A stretch of 6,302 bases of DNA from Oscillospiraceae bacterium (GCA_017414145.1 JAFPQL010000009.1:1-6302); one strand, 5' to 3'; shown: positions 1-5,518, numbered from the stretch's first letter. Notes: generated from the sequence alone by a model not told the origin. Program-made: numbers and translations.

Positions 1-450
1 CGAGAGCGCCGTGCCCCACTGACCCGCGCCCGTCTCGGTCGTCACGCCGCGCAGTCCCTGCTTCTTCGCGTAATACGCCTGTGCGATTGCGGAATTGAGC
101 TTGTGGCTGCCCGAAGTGTTGTTTCCTTCAAACTTGTAATAGATCTTTGCCGGCGTGCCGAGCTTCTTCTCCAGACAGTAGGCGCGCACGAGCGGGGACG
201 GACGGTACATCTTGTAGAAGCTGCGGATCTCCTCCGGAATCGGGATATACGGGTCGGTGTCATTCAGCTCCTGCTCGGCCAGCTCGCGGCAGAACACCGC
301 CGAAAGCTCATCGAGGGAAGCGGGCTTTAAGGTCTGCGGGTTGAGCAGCGGTGCGGGCTTGACCTTCATGTCGGCGCGGAGATTGTACCATGCGGTGGGC
401 ATCTCCGACTCTTCGAGATAGATCTTGTACGGGATTTCCTTGCTTGCCAT
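1..450 (-). CDS. trpB: Tryptophan synthase beta chain, TrpB2 type (N-terminal 150 residues; 3' end off window)
   Basis: This is a PLP-dependent tryptophan synthase beta subunit, which condenses indole with L-serine to give L-tryptophan in the cytoplasm. The visible part starts MASKEIPYKIYLEE. It contains RPSPLVRA (residues 83-90, the substrate-domain motif), GSHKLNSA (114-121) with the PLP Schiff-base lysine at K117, and ETGAGQWG (139-146) with the catalytic glutamate at E139. The Trp in QWG, where classical TrpB1 has QHG, and the long N-terminal extension point to the TrpB2 subfamily. Full-length TrpB2 is about 450 residues, so roughly two thirds lies beyond base 1. The ATG at 450 is preceded by AAAGGAG at good spacing. 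A Trp-specific T-box leader lies directly upstream. No trpA or other trp gene is visible on this side, and what follows downstream is unknown. TrpB2 enzymes often act without TrpA, so indole salvage is possible (inference). Confidence 0.93.
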   Translation of the reverse strand, partial: MASKEIPYKIYLEESEMPTAWYNLRADMKVKPAPLLNPQTLKPASLDELSAVFCRELAEQELNDTDPYIPIPEEIRSFYKMYRPSPLVRAYCLEKKLGTPAKIYYKFEGNNTSGSHKLNSAIAQAYYAKKQGLRGVTTETGAGQWGTALS

Positions 451-495
451 CTGAAAACACTCCTTTTTTCAAAACTGTGGGCGGTGCCAGAGGGG

Positions 496-545
496 ACAAA
501 CAGAAATCGCCCGCCCCTGACAAAATCGTACAGTCAAGGACGAGC
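496..545 (-). terminator. Intrinsic terminator of the T-box
   Basis: GCTCGTCCTTGAC (545-533) pairs over 13 positions, including G-U pairs, with GTCAGGGGCGGGC (521-509) across an 11-nt loop. The U-rich tail GATTTCTGTTTGT (508-496) follows. The 5' arm overlaps the antiterminator pairing (GCTCG and CCTT), so the two structures exclude each other, as expected for a transcriptional T-box. Confidence 0.85.
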
Positions 546-770
546 GGTGCTCGCGGTGCCACCTTGATTCACCCGCTTTGCCGAGACCGGCAGCAGATGC
601 ACTTTTCCGAGATACTTCCATATCTCCGGCGTCTGACGCGCGCCGACTGCGTCGCAGCTTTGACTGCGCCCTCCGCGGGCCATTGGGTGATCTCGTTTCC
701 GCCCGGCTCTCAGCCTGCCCGGACTCTCTGTGGGGCATAATCACCTTTTCTCTCCGCATCAACGGTTTCC
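496..770 (-). ncRNA. T-box riboswitch (tRNA-Trp responsive) leader of trpB
   Basis: This untranslated leader senses uncharged tRNA-Trp and permits transcription of trpB when tryptophan is short. The T-box core AGGTGGCACCGCG lies at 564-552 and starts the antiterminator, where CGAGC-acc-GCTCG and AAGG/CCTT pair. In Stem I, GCGG (757-754) pairs with CCGC (678-675) and GGTGAT (745-740) pairs with ATCACC (691-686). The loop between these helices on the 3' side holds TGG at 682-680, the right place for the specifier, which reads Trp and matches the gene controlled. The distal part of Stem I has TCCG/CGGA and GGCT/AGCC. A Stem III-like hairpin, GAGATA-tggaag-TATCTC, lies further down. The terminator is listed separately. 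The transcript start near 770 is inferred from the promoter. Confidence 0.92.
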
Positions 771-776
771 AATGCC

Positions 777-805
777 ATTATAGCACGGGGGCCGCGATTT
801 GTCAA
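777..805 (-). promoter_or_regulatory. Sigma-A promoter of T-box/trpB
   Basis: A perfect -35 TTGACA (805-800) and a perfect -10 TATAAT (782-777) are separated by 17 bp. Transcription should start near 770, just before Stem I of the T-box. The consensus match suggests strong constitutive initiation, with control left to the T-box. Confidence 0.9.
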
Positions 806-894
806 GAGGGGGACGCAAAAAAAACGCCTTGTGAAGAAATTTTGAAGAAACGCTGAAAGCTCATGAAGAATGGCTGAATTTTGCCGAAAACCGC

Positions 895-923
895 TTGCAT
901 CTGCCGATGCGGCATGATATAAT
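895..923 (+). promoter_or_regulatory. Sigma-A promoter of the membrane protein gene
   Basis: A -35 TTGCAT (895-900) lies 17 bp from a perfect -10 TATAAT (918-923). The TG at 915-916 makes it an extended -10 (TGaTATAAT). Transcription should start near 930. It is divergent from the trpB promoter; the stretch between the two -35 boxes (806-894) shows only A-rich, GAAGAA-like sequence and no clear operator. Confidence 0.8.
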
Positions 924-940
924 GCGGACAAGGGAAGACG

Positions 941-959
941 CGGTGCGGTATCCGCACCG
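941..959 (+). promoter_or_regulatory. Perfect hairpin in the 5' UTR of the membrane protein gene
   Basis: CGGTGCGG (941-948) and CCGCACCG (952-959) form an 8-bp, nearly all-GC hairpin with a 3-nt loop. It lies about 10 nt after the predicted transcript start and about 11 nt before the ribosome binding site. No T-run follows, so it is not a terminator. It may stabilise the 5' end of the mRNA (inference). Confidence 0.6.
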
Positions 960-990
960 GACATCAGACAGGAAAGGAGGCTGAACGCAT

Positions 991-1527
991 ATGCGGCAGA
1001 AGAAGCTGCTGACGGGCTTTGCGCTCGCGGGCGTCTGCGGGCTGTTCACCGGAATCTTCTCAAGGCACGGCTGCACCGTGATGCCGGCGGGCCCTGTCAG
1101 CAATCTGTTCTACGCCTTCGGGCTCATCAGCACGGGGCTGCTGCTCTGGACGGTACTCTTTCTGACCGTGACCTTATTTGCGCGGAACGGGCTGCACGCT
1201 TCGCTGCTGACGCTCTGTCTGTTCGTGCCGGCACTGACGGCGGCGCCGGGTTCGATCGGGTTCCGCTTCTGGATGCTGCTGCCCGTCACGGCGCTTTCGT
1301 GGGTGCTGCGGATTCAACGCCACAGGACAGCCGCACGGTTTCTGGCCGCTGCCGCCGGCGCGGGGGCATATCTCTCGGACATCCGGCTGATCCGCGGCAA
1401 CATCCGGGCGGAACTGGCGTGCATCGTGCTGCTGATCGTGCTGTGTACGCTGCTTTACAGCGCCGGACTTGTCAGTCAGCGGGAGCGGGAGCCGGCGGTG
1501 GAATTCCGCTACCGGAATCAGATATAA
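991..1527 (+). CDS. Hypothetical polytopic membrane protein, 178 aa
   Basis: I do not recognise this family. The start ATG at 991 is preceded by GGAAAGGAGG (971-980), a very strong ribosome binding site 10 nt away, and by an extended -10 promoter, so the gene is well supported. By eye it has about five or six hydrophobic segments: residues about 6-23, 38-63, 69-86, 93-108, 115-128 and 141-163. The N terminus (MRQKK) is basic and the C-terminal tail is charged (QREREPAVEFRYRNQI), suggesting an integral cytoplasmic-membrane protein with a cytosolic tail. No catalytic or transport motif is visible. It stands alone on the plus strand, divergent from trpB and convergent with the alcohol dehydrogenase. 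The context does not indicate a function. Confidence 0.8.
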   Translation: MRQKKLLTGFALAGVCGLFTGIFSRHGCTVMPAGPVSNLFYAFGLISTGLLLWTVLFLTVTLFARNGLHASLLTLCLFVPALTAAPGSIGFRFWMLLPVTALSWVLRIQRHRTAARFLAAAAGAGAYLSDIRLIRGNIRAELACIVLLIVLCTLLYSAGLVSQREREPAVEFRYRNQI

Positions 1528-1560
1528 CACAGAACAAAAGAATCCGATAAACAAAGCAAG

Positions 1561-1592
1561 GCGCTGCCGGCGGAAGCTCTCCGCGGCGGCGC
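1561..1592. terminator. Strong GC hairpin between convergent genes (possible terminator)
   Basis: GCGCTGCCGGCGGA (1561-1574) pairs with TCCGCGGCGGCGC (1580-1592) over 13 bp with one bulged G and a 5-nt loop. On the plus strand it is followed by only three T, so it would be a weak terminator for the membrane protein gene. On the minus strand it is followed by CCTTGCTTTGTTT, which could make it a backup terminator for the SDR-ADH operon. Confidence 0.5.
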
Positions 1593-1618
1593 TTTGCCGC
1601 GTCCTGCCGCAACAGGGC

Positions 1619-1654
1619 AAAAAAAAGAACCGGCAGGGCAGTCCAGACCGGTTC
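1619..1654 (-). terminator. Intrinsic terminator of the SDR-ADH operon
   Basis: On the minus strand GAACCGG (1654-1648) pairs with CCGGTTC (1633-1627) across a 14-nt loop and is followed immediately by eight T (1626-1619). It lies about 75 nt past the ADH stop codon. A second perfect hairpin without a T-run, GATGCCGT / ACGGCATC (1688-1709), sits between the stop codon and this terminator. Confidence 0.8.
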
Positions 1655-1687
1655 AACGGAAAAAAAGGGAGACCTATTCCCGCAGCA

Positions 1688-1709
1688 GATGCCGTGGTTG
1701 GACGGCATC
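1688..1709. other. Hairpin in the 3' UTR of the ADH gene
   Basis: GATGCCGT (1688-1695) and ACGGCATC (1702-1709) form an 8-bp stem with a 6-nt loop. The stem can be extended by GC/GC past one mismatch. No T-run follows on either strand. It may protect the 3' end of the operon mRNA (inference). Confidence 0.45.
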
Positions 1710-1726
1710 CGCAGAGAAAGGGTGAA

Positions 1727-2908
1727 TTAAACCGCGGCGTGTGCCGCAATGCGGTAGATTTCCGCGACATCCGCAGCGGACAGATGCACAAAGCCGCCTG
1801 TCCTGCCGTCCCCGATGCCGAATTTCTCCACCAGCTTCGGAATGTCCGCTTCGTCAGCGCCCAGCTCCGCAAAATTGACCGGCATCCCGATGCCGTGCAG
1901 GAACTGCCGGAACCGGAAAATGCCCTCGCGTGCAGTCGCTTCGGGATTTGCAAAATTCATCTCACAGCCCCAGACGCGCACCGCCGCCTGTGCAAAGCGC
2001 ATCACATCATGTCCGCAGACAAATTCCATCCACGCCGGCATGATGACCGCAAGACCCGCACCGTGAGCGCAGTCGTAGAGCGCGGAAAGCTCGTGCTCGA
2101 TGCCGTGGCTGTTCCAGTCCTGCTCTCTGCCGACGCCGACGATGTTCGTGTGCGCGACCGTCCCCGCCCACATGATGTTGGCGCGGGCGTCGTAATTGTC
2201 CGGCTGCGCGATGACACGCGGCGTCTCCGCAATCATCGTCTTCAGCACAGCCTCACAGAGCCGGTCGGTGATGCCGACCTCTGTTGTATTCGTAAAGTAG
2301 CGTTCAAAGACATGGGCCATGATGTCCGTCGCGCCGCACGCCGTCTGATAGGGCGGGAGTGTGCAGGTCAGCGCCGGGTTCATCACGGAGAACCGCGGGC
2401 GGATCAGGTCGGAGCCTGCGCCGCGTTTCAGCCCGTCCGATTCCTTTGTGATGACGGAATCGCCGGAGCCCTCGCTGCCCGCTGCGGCAATCGTCAGGAC
2501 GGTGCCGACCGGAAGCGCCGCGGCAGGTGCCGCCTTGCCGGCGTAAAAGTCCCAGAAATCGCCGTCATACGGCACGCCCATTGCAATCGCCTTGGACGAA
2601 TCAATCACGGAGCCGCCGCCGACTGCGAGGATGAAATCCAACCCCTCGCGCCGTGCGAGCGCAATGCCCTCATAGACCAGCGTGTCCCGCGGGTTCGGCT
2701 TGACGCCGCCCAGCTCGGTGAACGCGATGCCCGCCGCTGTCAGGGAGGCCCTGACGCGGTCCAGCAGGCCGCTCCTGACGGCAGAGCCGCCGCCGTAATG
2801 CAGCAGCACCTTGCTGCCGCCGTGCTTTTTCACATAGCTGCCCGTCTCGCACTCGGTATCTCTGCCGAACACAAACTCCGTCGGGCTGTAAAACTGAAAA
2901 TTATTCAT
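1727..2908 (-). CDS. Iron-containing alcohol dehydrogenase, YqhD/BDH type, 393 aa
   Basis: This is a group III metal-dependent alcohol dehydrogenase, a cytoplasmic NAD(P)H-dependent enzyme that interconverts aldehydes and alcohols. HYGGGSAVRSG (37-47) is the nucleotide-binding loop typical of the YqhD/butanol dehydrogenase branch, and AVGGGSVIDSSKAIA (95-109) is the second glycine-rich cofactor motif. The metal ligands are visible: D195 and H199 in ATDIMAH, and H268 and H282 in NSHGIEHELSALYDCAHG. The length is normal for the family (about 385-395). The start ATG at 2908 has AAAGGAG 9 nt upstream, inside the end of the SDR gene. The two reading frames overlap by 8 bp, which suggests translational coupling. 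The YqhD branch usually prefers NADPH and takes a broad range of aldehydes; the real substrate here is unknown. Confidence 0.93.
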   Translation of the reverse strand: MNNFQFYSPTEFVFGRDTECETGSYVKKHGGSKVLLHYGGGSAVRSGLLDRVRASLTAAGIAFTELGGVKPNPRDTLVYEGIALARREGLDFILAVGGGSVIDSSKAIAMGVPYDGDFWDFYAGKAAPAAALPVGTVLTIAAAGSEGSGDSVITKESDGLKRGAGSDLIRPRFSVMNPALTCTLPPYQTACGATDIMAHVFERYFTNTTEVGITDRLCEAVLKTMIAETPRVIAQPDNYDARANIMWAGTVAHTNIVGVGREQDWNSHGIEHELSALYDCAHGAGLAVIMPAWMEFVCGHDVMRFAQAAVRVWGCEMNFANPEATAREGIFRFRQFLHGIGMPVNFAELGADEADIPKLVEKFGIGDGRTGGFVHLSAADVAEIYRIAAHAAV

Positions 2909-3926
2909 GTGACAGCGCTCCTTTCATCTGCTCCCGCGCCGCGATGACGCGGTCGCACCAGATGTCGAACTCCGGATCGGGAATCTGAAGCTCCGGATGT
3001 GCCAGCAGATGCCGCACCGCCGCCCGGATGCCCTGATCGGCACGGATTTTTGCGGCAAAGCCCGGCACGGCAGCCTTGATTTTGCTGTTGTCAAAGTGAA
3101 CGGAATACGCCTTGTCCCCCAGCAGACTGCCCGTAAAATCGTAATCGCTGACCGCCGCCAGAAGCTCCGACGGCAGATGCACTGCGTGCAGCGGCACACC
3201 GAGCGTGTCCGCGATGCACTGATAAATCTGATTCCATGTCACGCGCTCGTCGGAGGTGATGTGATACGCCTGTCCGACCGCGTGGAGATTGCCGGTCAGT
3301 CCGGCATATGCCGCCGCGAAATCGCTGCTGTGCGTGATTGTCCAGTGTGTGGTGCCGTCTCCGTGGATGATGACCGGTTTGCCGTCCATGATCCGGCGGA
3401 TGACCTGCCAGCAGCCCATTTTGCCGTGGACGGCGAGCGGCACCGACCGTTCGTCATAGGTATGGCTCGGACGGATGACCGTCACGGGGAAGCCCGTTTC
3501 GCGGTACTGCCGCATCAGATATTCCTCGCAGGCAATTTTGTCGCGGGAATACTGCCAGAAGGGATTATTGAGCGGCGTGCTCTCAGTGATGACGGCATCG
3601 GCGGGCGGCTTCTGATAGGCAGAGGCCGAGCTGATATAGAGGTACTGTGCCGTGCGTCCGGAAAAGAGCCGCACATCCCGCTGCACCTGCTCCGGCGTAA
3701 AGCCGATGAATTCACCGACCGCATCAAAGGTCATGCCGGCAAGGGACGCTGCCGTCCCCGCTTCGTCGGAGATATCCCCTTTGAGCACCGTCACGCCTGC
3801 GGGCAGCTCTGCGCTGCGGGTTCCGCGGTTGAGCAGAATCACCTCATGTCCCTCTGCCGCCAGACGGCGGGTCACCGCCATGCTGATCGTGCCTGTGCCG
3901 CCGATCAGCAGAATGCGCAGTGCCAT
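2901..3926 (-). CDS. NAD-dependent epimerase/dehydratase family protein (extended SDR), 341 aa
   Basis: This is a Rossmann-fold short-chain dehydrogenase/reductase of the extended, sugar-nucleotide-epimerase-like class, cytoplasmic. LLIGGTGTISMAVTRRL (6-22) is the N-terminal NAD(P)-binding glycine motif. SSASAY (99-104) supplies the catalytic Ser region and YSRDK (126-130) is the YxxxK catalytic pair. VIRPSHTYDER (150-160) is the conserved substrate-side segment. I chose the ATG at 3926 because AAAGGAAG lies 8 nt upstream of it; a GTG at 3935 would overlap that site and add only MVC. The gene ends at TAA 2903-2901, overlapping the ADH start. It is first in a two-gene operon behind an attenuator-like leader and an AraC-type regulator. 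The substrate is unknown; sugar or polyol metabolism is a guess from the family and neighbours. Confidence 0.9.
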   Translation of the reverse strand: MALRILLIGGTGTISMAVTRRLAAEGHEVILLNRGTRSAELPAGVTVLKGDISDEAGTAASLAGMTFDAVGEFIGFTPEQVQRDVRLFSGRTAQYLYISSASAYQKPPADAVITESTPLNNPFWQYSRDKIACEEYLMRQYRETGFPVTVIRPSHTYDERSVPLAVHGKMGCWQVIRRIMDGKPVIIHGDGTTHWTITHSSDFAAAYAGLTGNLHAVGQAYHITSDERVTWNQIYQCIADTLGVPLHAVHLPSELLAAVSDYDFTGSLLGDKAYSVHFDNSKIKAAVPGFAAKIRADQGIRAAVRHLLAHPELQIPDPEFDIWCDRVIAAREQMKGALSHE

Positions 3927-3972
3927 GCAGACCACTTCCTTTCGTGCCGGATGCGCGGGGAATCAGATAATG

Positions 3973-4024
3973 AAAAAGCCGCATCTGTCCGGAGATGCGT
4001 TCCCTCTCAACGACACATCTCCGG
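3973..4024 (-). promoter_or_regulatory. Attenuator: mutually exclusive antiterminator and terminator before the SDR gene
   Basis: Terminator: CGCATCT (3999-3993) pairs with AGATGCG (3986-3980) across CCGGAC, followed after GC by TTTTT (3977-3973). Alternative: CCGGAGATGTG (4024-4014) pairs over 11 positions, with one G-U pair, with CGCATCTCCGG (3999-3989), which uses up the terminator's 5' arm. Both helices cannot form at once, the usual logic of a transcription attenuator or riboswitch. I looked for T-box, TPP, FMN, cobalamin, SAM, lysine, glycine, ZTP, fluoride and M-box core motifs and found none, so the signal is unknown. The structure ends about 45 nt before the SDR start. Confidence 0.65.
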
Positions 4025-4066
4025 CAGGCGGTCTCCGTTTGGGGCAGCGGCAGCCGCATCACCCTC

Positions 4067-4135
4067 TCATCCATGCGGTGCCGGAAAGAAAAAGGCAAAC
4101 TGACGGCGGGGCACTTTGCGTTTCTGCCGAAACAT
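4067..4135 (-). CDS. Possible leader peptide, 22 aa, in the SDR-ADH leader
   Basis: An ATG at 4135 opens a 22-codon frame ending in TGA at 4069-4067, entirely inside the operon leader and upstream of the attenuator. The peptide is basic at first (MFRQKRK) and then carries a Phe-rich FAFFFP stretch encoded at 4099-4082. A cluster of one amino acid in a leader peptide would fit ribosome-stalling attenuation. Against this, the site before the ATG is only GGAG, very close (about 3 nt) and weak. The Phe codons also coincide with the U-tract of a terminator-like hairpin (4119-4085), which would give Phe codons by chance. No Phe-related function is evident in the operon. I report it as a candidate only. 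Confidence 0.25.
   Translation of the reverse strand: MFRQKRKVPRRQFAFFFPAPHG
4085..4119 (-). terminator. First terminator-like hairpin in the SDR-ADH leader
   Basis: GCAAA-g-TG (4119-4112) pairs with CA-g-TTTGC (4102-4095), interrupted by one G-G mismatch, and is followed by CTTTTTCTTT (4094-4085). With the downstream attenuator this would make two tandem termination points in one leader. The stem is short, so efficiency is doubtful. Confidence 0.35.
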
Positions 4136-4178
4136 ATTCTCCGGCTGCTGCCGGCGATGTCCCGCCCTTTCTGAACTT

Positions 4179-4207
4179 ATTATAGCACAGTGCGCGGGAA
4201 AAAAACA
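4179..4207 (-). promoter_or_regulatory. Promoter of the SDR-ADH operon, good -10 with poor -35
   Basis: A perfect -10 TATAAT lies at 4184-4179. At 17 bp the -35 position (4207-4202) reads TGTTTT, a poor match to TTGACA. The predicted start near 4172 gives a leader of about 245 nt. A weak -35 overlapped by an inverted repeat is typical of promoters that need an activator, fitting the AraC-type gene upstream (inference). Confidence 0.65.
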
Positions 4208-4242
4208 TAGGATATATTCGCATCTTTTTAACCTATCCTATG
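4206..4242. promoter_or_regulatory. AT-rich inverted repeat: candidate AraC-type operator and/or regulator-gene terminator
   Basis: CATAGGATA (4206-4214) and TATCCTATG (4234-4242) are a perfect 9-bp inverted repeat with a 19-bp spacer. The arms are 28 bp apart centre to centre, placing them at about -38 and -66 relative to the predicted operon start, as for an activator overlapping the -35. On the minus strand the second arm is followed by seven T (4205-4199), so the same sequence could also terminate transcription from the AraC-type gene, though a stem with three G-C pairs is weak. Both roles may apply. Confidence 0.55.
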
Positions 4243-4269
4243 ATTTCAGAGTGCCGCACCGAAGAACAG

Positions 4270-4420
4270 CGCCTCATTCCGAACGCCTGACGCATCATTT
4301 CGCATTCAAATTCAGAGGCGAGATCCAGCTGTGCCATGATTCCCCCCGCGGCGGGCTTTAGGAGTTGGATGCCGGCACTGCCGGCCCGCATTCCGATCTC
4401 CCGACGCATCATTTCGCATT
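4270..4420 (+). repeat. Diverged member of the composite intergenic repeat family, downstream of the AraC-type gene
   Basis: This segment shares blocks with the repeat array at 5283-6302. TTCAGAGGCGA and AGCTGTGCCATGATT (around 4310-4341), CCCGCGGCGGGCTTTAG (4345-4361) and the hairpin GCCGGC-act-GCCGGC (4371-4385) correspond in order to blocks at 6163-6237. Instead of the GATC-rich palindrome it is bounded by an 18-bp direct repeat, GACGCATCATTTCGCATT, at 4289-4306 and 4403-4420, each preceded by CATTCCGA. The second copy ends in the stop codon of the AraC-type gene. It fills most of the regulator-SDR intergenic region. Confidence 0.7.
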
Positions 4421-5193
4421 TAATCCTGCACGCCCCGCCCGCGGCGGCGCCATTGCTGCGGCGAAAGTCCCATCTGCTTCTTGAACTGGCGCGAGAAATG
4501 CACCCCGCTGGAGTAGCCGCAGGCGTAGGCAATTTCCTCGACGGTCATTGCGGGATTGCTGAGATACTGCTGCGCGGACTCCATGCGGCTCTGGATGACA
4601 TCACCCATGCAGGTGACGCCGAACGCCTTTTTATAGAGCGCGTGCAGGTACGGCATACTGATATTGAGCATCCCCGCCATATATCTGAGCGTCCAGTTCC
4701 GCTGTGGCTGCGCGTAGATCTGGCGGCGCAGATCCAGCAGCTCACGGTAATGCGGGATGCCGGCGGGGTCGGTGCTGCGCTCCGCAAAGACCTCGGAGAG
4801 CATGGCACGGATCAGCAGTGCCGTCGTCTGGGCATTGCCGCCGCGGTAATAGCAGTCGGCAAGGAGCTGGAAATACTGCGGCAGATCGACCTCGTCGCCG
4901 AATGTGATCAGCGTGTTGAACCGGATTGCAGTCTCGGAATCCAGCGGCTCGGTACAGTCAAAGAGCATCCAGTCGTTGACATAGTCGCCGCCCGCCGCAC
5001 CGTAATGCAGCGGCGTATTCCGGTCGTAGAGGATGAATGTGCCCGGCTCGACGGTCTGGACAGTCTCCCCGATGCGAAAGATCGCCGGCGTTTTGACATA
5101 GAGCATCAGATATGCCTCAAAGCCCTGCGGCAGATCAAAGACAAAGCCCGCATCGTGCCGGCAGGAGCAGCCCATTCTCTGAATTTCAAACAT
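4420..5193 (-). CDS. AraC-family transcriptional regulator, 257 aa
   Basis: This is a DNA-binding regulator. The N-terminal part, about residues 15-100, resembles the beta-rich AraC ligand-binding (cupin-like) domain (for example GTFILYDRNTPLHY, 51-64). The C-terminal part, about 157-250, holds the two AraC helix-turn-helix motifs: WTLRYMAGMLNISMPYLHAL (167-186) and VEEIAYACGYSSGVHFSRQF (218-237), followed by MGLSPQQWRR (241-250). GYSSGVHFSRQFKKQMGLS is the family signature. The length is normal. The ATG at 5193 follows a purine-rich site (AAAGGGGAAAGGG). The stop codon TAA lies at the edge of a repeat element. The most likely target is the co-directional SDR-ADH operon downstream, whose promoter has a weak -35 and an inverted repeat. 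The effector is unknown. Confidence 0.93.
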   Translation of the reverse strand: MFEIQRMGCSCRHDAGFVFDLPQGFEAYLMLYVKTPAIFRIGETVQTVEPGTFILYDRNTPLHYGAAGGDYVNDWMLFDCTEPLDSETAIRFNTLITFGDEVDLPQYFQLLADCYYRGGNAQTTALLIRAMLSEVFAERSTDPAGIPHYRELLDLRRQIYAQPQRNWTLRYMAGMLNISMPYLHALYKKAFGVTCMGDVIQSRMESAQQYLSNPAMTVEEIAYACGYSSGVHFSRQFKKQMGLSPQQWRRRGRGVQD

Positions 5194-5248
5194 TCCCTTT
5201 CCCCTTTCGCGCAGCCGGTCAGTCGGGTGCGTATTTTTCTCTATCTAT

Positions 5249-5277
5249 TATATAACAGTTTTTTGCGGAAATGTCAA
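5249..5277 (-). promoter_or_regulatory. Sigma-A promoter of the AraC-type gene
   Basis: A -35 TTGACA (5277-5272) is followed at 17 bp by TATATA (5254-5249) with TG in the extended position (TGtTATATA, from 5257). A perfect TATAAT also lies at 5252-5247 with 19-bp spacing, so either register may serve. Transcription should start near 5242, giving a leader of about 49 nt with no notable structure. The repeat array begins within about 6 bp upstream of the -35. Confidence 0.8.
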
Positions 5278-5282
5278 GAGGA

Positions 5283-5350
5283 TGCGGGAGATTTCAGCGG
5301 AATCATGGTACAGCCGGACTGCGCCCATGAATGCGAATGCGGAATGAAAT
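5283..5350 (+). repeat. Partial spacer module at the left end of the repeat array
   Basis: This stretch contains GCGGAATCATGGTACAGCCG and GACTGCGCC (about 5297-5325), matching the spacer block at 5416-5447 and, in reverse complement, 4313-4341 and 6170-6199. It is followed by CATGAATGCGAATGCGGAAT. It joins directly to palindrome A. Its left edge lies next to the promoter of the AraC-type gene. Confidence 0.6.
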
Positions 5351-5402
5351 GTCAGGTGATCAATTTTCCTAATATGATCATCTGATCATCTGATCACCTG
5401 AC
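5351..5402 (+). repeat. Palindromic repeat copy A (52 bp)
   Basis: It starts GTCAGGTGATCA and ends TGATCACCTGAC, a perfect 12-bp inverted terminal repeat. The interior is ATTTTCCTAAT followed by two TGATCATC units. It differs from the other copies by AATATG where they have AATGTG. It contains four GATC sites. Hairpin GGGG-agt-CCCC starts at the next base. Confidence 0.9.
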
Positions 5403-5474
5403 GGGGAGTCCCCGCAGGCGAAATCAGGGCACAGCCGGACTTCGCCTCTGAAATAGAATGAGGAGTTATTCTGC
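5403..5474 (+). repeat. Structured spacer module between copies A and B (72 bp)
   Basis: Three stem-loops follow one another: GGGG-AGT-CCCC (5403-5413), closed by C5402-G5414; AGGCGAA (5416-5422) with TTCGCCT (5441-5447) around an 18-nt loop containing ACAGCCGGAC; and AGAAT-gaggagtt-ATTCT (5456-5473). The same order occurs in the other spacers with changed but still paired stems. It lacks the GCCCG-ccg-CGGGC block found in the B-C and D-E spacers. Confidence 0.75.
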
Positions 5475-5518
5475 GTCAGGTGATCAATTTTCCTAATGTG
5501 ATCATCTGATCACCTGAC
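5475..5518 (+). repeat. Palindromic repeat copy B (44 bp)
   Basis: It has the same 12-bp ends as copy A but only one TGATCATC unit instead of two, so it is exactly 8 bp shorter. It contains three GATC sites. It is preceded by GAATGAGGAGTTATTCTGC, as is copy C. Confidence 0.9.

Noticed and set aside
1469..2947. 492-codon open frame on the plus strand
   Set aside because: It is the antisense of the alcohol dehydrogenase, has no ribosome binding site or family motif, and has an Arg/Ala/His-rich composition typical of GC-rich antisense frames.
4053..4072. T-box-like AGAGGGTGATGCGG in the SDR leader
   Set aside because: It lacks the invariant TGGNACCGCG core and has no Stem I specifier architecture, so I do not call a second T-box.
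2997..4103. 368-codon open frame on the plus strand
   Set aside because: It is antisense to the SDR gene and its leader, without a recognisable domain or start signal.
4336..5385. 349-codon open frame on the plus strand
   Set aside because: It is antisense to the AraC-type gene and runs through repeat sequence, with no protein motif.
5462..5510. Tiny frame GTG..TGA with GAGGAG upstream inside the palindromes
   Set aside because: It is nine codons long with about 14-nt spacing, and the sequence is better explained by the palindromic structure; GAGGAGTT is the loop of a paired stem.
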